Shown here: positions 60,726-64,000 of the stretch, one piece after another | How the letters are laid out: each line of letters starts with the position of its first letter | How positions within the stretch are numbered: position 1 is the stretch's first letter | Assembly: GCA_007644065.1 (NCBI GenBank) | Contig: VJWN01000007.1 | Location: forward strand, 434,001 to 498,000 | Length of the DNA: 64,000 nt | From: Margaritispora aquatica | Taxonomy: Eukaryota > Ascomycota > Leotiomycetes > Helotiales > Discinellaceae | Direction: 5' to 3' | The notes under the pieces: generated by a model | Seen by the model: only the letters and a program-made list of their open reading frames with translations | The model's database searches: none | Told to the model about the DNA's origin: nothing | Translations under genes and position numbers: made by a program

Positions 60726-63700
60726 TTTTGGGGGATTTGGTGGCATAAAGGGCTCAGGATGTTGGGTGCGTTTATTTCGCAATTTATTGACAGTGTATAT
60801 ACACATTCAAGATAATACAAGTGAACTTGTTCGCTCTTCGCTGCTTGAGTTCTCCTTTCAGCTCGAAGTCGACAATACTTGGTATTAAGTGCCAATAAAC
60901 TCTTCTCGATCTAACATCACTTAGCCTCGAGACCACCGAAGTGCCTATGGAAATTCTATAAAAAGTCACATCTTTGTCATCATGTCGTGAGCTATCAAAC
61001 ACACATCATTTGAGCTAAGCAATTGACGCCGAAATGAGAATCTTCACTGTGTGTTTCTGAGGGTATGGTAGTAAGATGTTGCCAAATTCCTTAGATCTTT
61101 CCGCTAACTAGTAAAGCAAATTCCAGATTTGACGCTGCGTCTTTCTTTTCTGCTCGTGGCTACAAGTGTATTGAGCGTTGAGGATCGAGTTGACAGTCAC
61201 TCGTGATATTCGACTTGGCAGCGAGCAAGCAAGTATTGCAAATTTCCATTTCATTCCCGCACCAGATCCCCCGCCTAGCAAACACAGCGAAGCTATCTAA
61301 TTTCACTTCTCCCTCCTAAGCTAGACCATCTCCTACACATGTCTTTGCGTCCTGGTCGTTGCTGGCATCGCTACTTGTGCTCGCAATTTTGATTCTTATT
61401 TTAGTTTGCCTTGAATGTAGTTAGAGGAAGGGGTGGGATTGTTTGCTTTTATAGCTGGGTTGGTGGTGATAATTGGGCGTTTATGTGTATGTGGGCTCAG
61501 GGAGGAGAGGAGACGTGAAGTGATCTCAAGTCGTGCCTTGGTTGATTCGAGGTCTGATTAAGATGTGGAGAGAATTCCAGGTTCCTTTTCGGGGAGTAGA
61601 ACTGAGCTTATGACTTGGAGGTGTATAAATAGTTGGTTCTTTCGAGTTTTGGGAGCTCATCATTAAACAGATGCTCTTACTCTGGCAGACTATGGACCTG
61701 CGAGTGTGGCTTCTGTGATATATGAGATTCTGTGCGCGATGCACAGCCTCCTATTTCGTGCTTTAATCTAGCTTTCAGGTTTCTCGTTGACAAGGAAATT
61801 TCAAGCAATATCTTCTTTCATCCCAACGGAAAAGAGCTAGGCGAGGTGACAGCAACAGCAAGCCTTGACAAATGCAAAAGTTAGCAGCAACAAACGTATT
61901 CATAATACAGCTTCTTTCGGTACTGAAATTCTAGGTCTTGATTTTTGCTCATCTCATTGCTCTCGTGTACGAGGTGACTGAAAACGAACCCACGCCACAA
62001 CGGATTATCAACCCTTCACGAGCGTCAAATATCACAAGAGTTGAAACAAAGTAATGGCTTCATTGGATGTTGGGATACTTTGATAGCATACTCTGAGCGA
62101 AGAAGGTGTTTTATACTTGACAGAAGCTTTGTGTGATGATTTAGGACGTGTTTGTTTTGTTCATCTTTTTGGTTTGGCTGGTTGGGTTTGAACTCGAACT
62201 TGAATTTCATTTTCACTTTGAAGTTGACTTCTTGAACTTCCCCCGGGAATGAGGGGAGTCTCTTATGCGGCTCTGCCATATAGCGGACAGCCTACTAAAA
62301 AAAATATAAATACAGATCTCGTTAGCTGGTTGTGCGCGAATATGAAGAAACGCAAGTTGTTACACCTGCGTCGATGTGCGCGCCTGCTTTGCTAGTCTCC
62401 TGGCAGAGGTCCTGCTATGGTAGAATTGAAGTCATATCTCTTATTGGAACTGGAAGTGAGTGAAGAGCGTGCGTTGATCCAATTCTCGCCAATGCCACCA
62501 ACGTATTTGTCGCCGTATTTTTGTGTGTAATTGACAGCAAAATACGGTCTTGAAAGCAGGTCAGAGGTTCCAATTTCACGGACTTGCAACATGAATACAC
62601 TTCTATGAGACACATAGTTTGAAGTTCTGTGTATCAGTACCAAAAGCATATGAAAGGTTTTATCATTCTTACTTCACAACTCACATTTCCCGCTTTCTCT
62701 CATTGGATCCTGAATTATACTTTGATGTTGTTCGATAACCAGTCGTGATCATCTATATTCCATCGATTTTACACTGGAAAGCAGCCAGTTAGAGGGACTG
62801 AAATGGTCCCCTTTCTCCACACCGTGTTAAAAGTAAGAAGCTGAAATTGAAAACGTGTTTGATTGCTCTTGGGGCATCACTCGGTGGGTCGGAGTATCAT
62901 AAAAAGCCTTTCAAATATGCCGAAAGCTTATCAGATCACTTAATGGCAGAGAATGGAATATGATGCTGTGTTGGGCTGTCTCTACTGGTAGACTTCATGG
63001 AGAAGGCTTTGGAATCTAGATCTGAGAGATTATCTAAGAGACAAAGAAAGATTTAAAGAAATTCAACGCTATTCGAATGTTGCTTTTCCAGTTCCGTAAT
63101 GGAGAAAAGAAAGTAAAATCCAGCAGTTGACAGCAAAATGAAAACACGGTTGATGTTTTCGTTCTCAATGCTTTTACATTTTCGCAGTCAGAAAGCTGTC
63201 TTCTCACGAGCATTCAGGTTGATACTTGCGCTAAGTTAGAAGCTCTTTCTGCTTTCTTGTGAGAAGAAGATATGGGAGCACAAGGCACACATGCCGTCAG
63301 TATTGAATTGATTGCAGATATGCTCCTCCAAAACTCGACGAAGTCATAGCACTATATACCTCTCATTATTCTTCAATAGCTTGCCCTATCTCATGTCAGT
63401 TCATTTTCTGATGACAAGCCAGCCATAAGATACTACATGCGTTAGTGCCTTCGACAACTGGCATCGATTCAGAGGTTTTCTTCCTTGGATCTACATGTGC
63501 TACTACTTTCTCTTCGGTGGAGTCATTCTAGATGGTATTAAACTCCTATAAATATCCATTGAATTGGTTTCCAAGCACTTTAAAGCTCTCGGAACCCCCC
63601 TTTTAGCACTCCTTTCTGTGTCGTCGTGGATTTTACGGCGTGAATTCAATGTTTTCGGTATTAGATCTTTGGAGATGATAAAAAGAAAGATTTTGAATCG

Positions 63701-64000
63701 ATTGAATGCATTAGCGTGATTCTCAACAGAGAATAAATAAGTTAAATCAACTTGAGCAGTCCTCGAACATCGAAGACAATGTTCGCTTGACAGCAAGGAA
63801 CTCATTGACAATGTCAAGTCGAAATACAAGTTTTCCATGTCGAAAAAAGATATTGTAGTTGTTGAAAGCCTCGATTTCTCCATCTATTCAAGTTATTTTA
63901 AGCCAAAGCCCTTGTCTAAAGGTTAGTGTATACTTCAAGAGCTCAGTCAGAATTTCCTCCTCTTAGATTCTTGTGGACGCATTGCATTGTTTGTTTTAAA
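60726..64000. other. Terminal 3.3 kb without a recognised gene
   Basis: Open frames here are short and of poor composition on both strands, including one of 84 codons at 62025-62279 (-) that is rich in Lys/Phe repeats. The word TTGACAGCAA recurs at 62531, 63127 and 63787. No RNA gene or repeat array recognised. A gene start or UTR may lie beyond the window. Confidence 0.4.

Noticed and set aside
62025..62279. Minus-strand frame of 84 codons starting with ATG
   Set aside because: Low-complexity Lys/Phe/Asn composition, no neighbour or motif support.
62531..63796. Three copies of TTGACAGCAA (62531, 63127, 63787)
   Set aside because: Ten-base word with no regular spacing or symmetry; could be chance in AT-rich DNA.

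Overview
The window is nuclear DNA of a filamentous ascomycete (Pezizomycotina). The protein-coding genes are interrupted by short introns, mostly 46-125 nt, with GT..AG ends and CTAAC/CTGAC-like branch sites. They include a listerin ubiquitin ligase, a fungal F-box protein, a HOL1-type MFS carrier and a Zn2Cys6 regulator. I cannot fix the class or species from sequence alone.

Layout. 0.4-2.9 kb (+): unknown conserved protein. 4.1-9.2 kb (-): LTN1/listerin, four exons. 10.8-13.7 kb (+): large probable mitochondrial membrane protein. 13.7-20.9 kb: gene-poor stretch with a pyrimidine-rich, leader-like block, many intron-like signals and a ~135-142 bp tandem repeat. 20.9-22.5 kb (+): F-box protein. 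23.8-25.8 kb (+): MFS carrier. 26.8-49.4 kb: bacterial-type toxin island (below). 49.4-51.6 kb: AT-rich, transposon-like debris. 51.6-60.7 kb (+): SDR, Zn2Cys6 regulator, phenol hydroxylase-type flavoprotein and intradiol ring-cleavage dioxygenase, which read as a small aromatic-catabolism cluster. 60.7-64 kb: no gene seen.

The outstanding element is the island at 26.8-49.4 kb. It encodes a very large TcA-like subunit (-, about 3,058 aa) and, divergently, a TcB-TcC fusion (+, about 2,455 aa: SpvB/TcB propeller, RHS repeats, RHS core, variable C-terminal tail). These are the two halves of an ABC-type Tc toxin as known from entomopathogenic bacteria. Immediately downstream are two convergent multi-exon genes (795 aa and 531 aa). 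I tentatively assign them to the TULIP-fold P47/OrfX-like family, whose bacterial members accompany botulinum-type and mosquitocidal toxins. If right, one fungal locus carries a complete Tc machine plus P47/OrfX-like partners. All four genes appear to have introns, and the RHS gene has one inside its variable tail, so they look adapted to eukaryotic expression rather than like bacterial contamination.

Inference on cooperation: TcA would bind the target cell and form the translocation channel. The TcB-C cocoon would dock on TcA and deliver the cleaved tail. The two TULIP-like proteins could be assembly, lipid-binding or protective partners. In the catabolic cluster the monooxygenase would hydroxylate a phenol to a catechol, the dioxygenase would open the ring, and the Zn2Cys6 protein may be the local regulator. 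Exon borders were placed by eye from reading frame and splice consensus; no searches were run.
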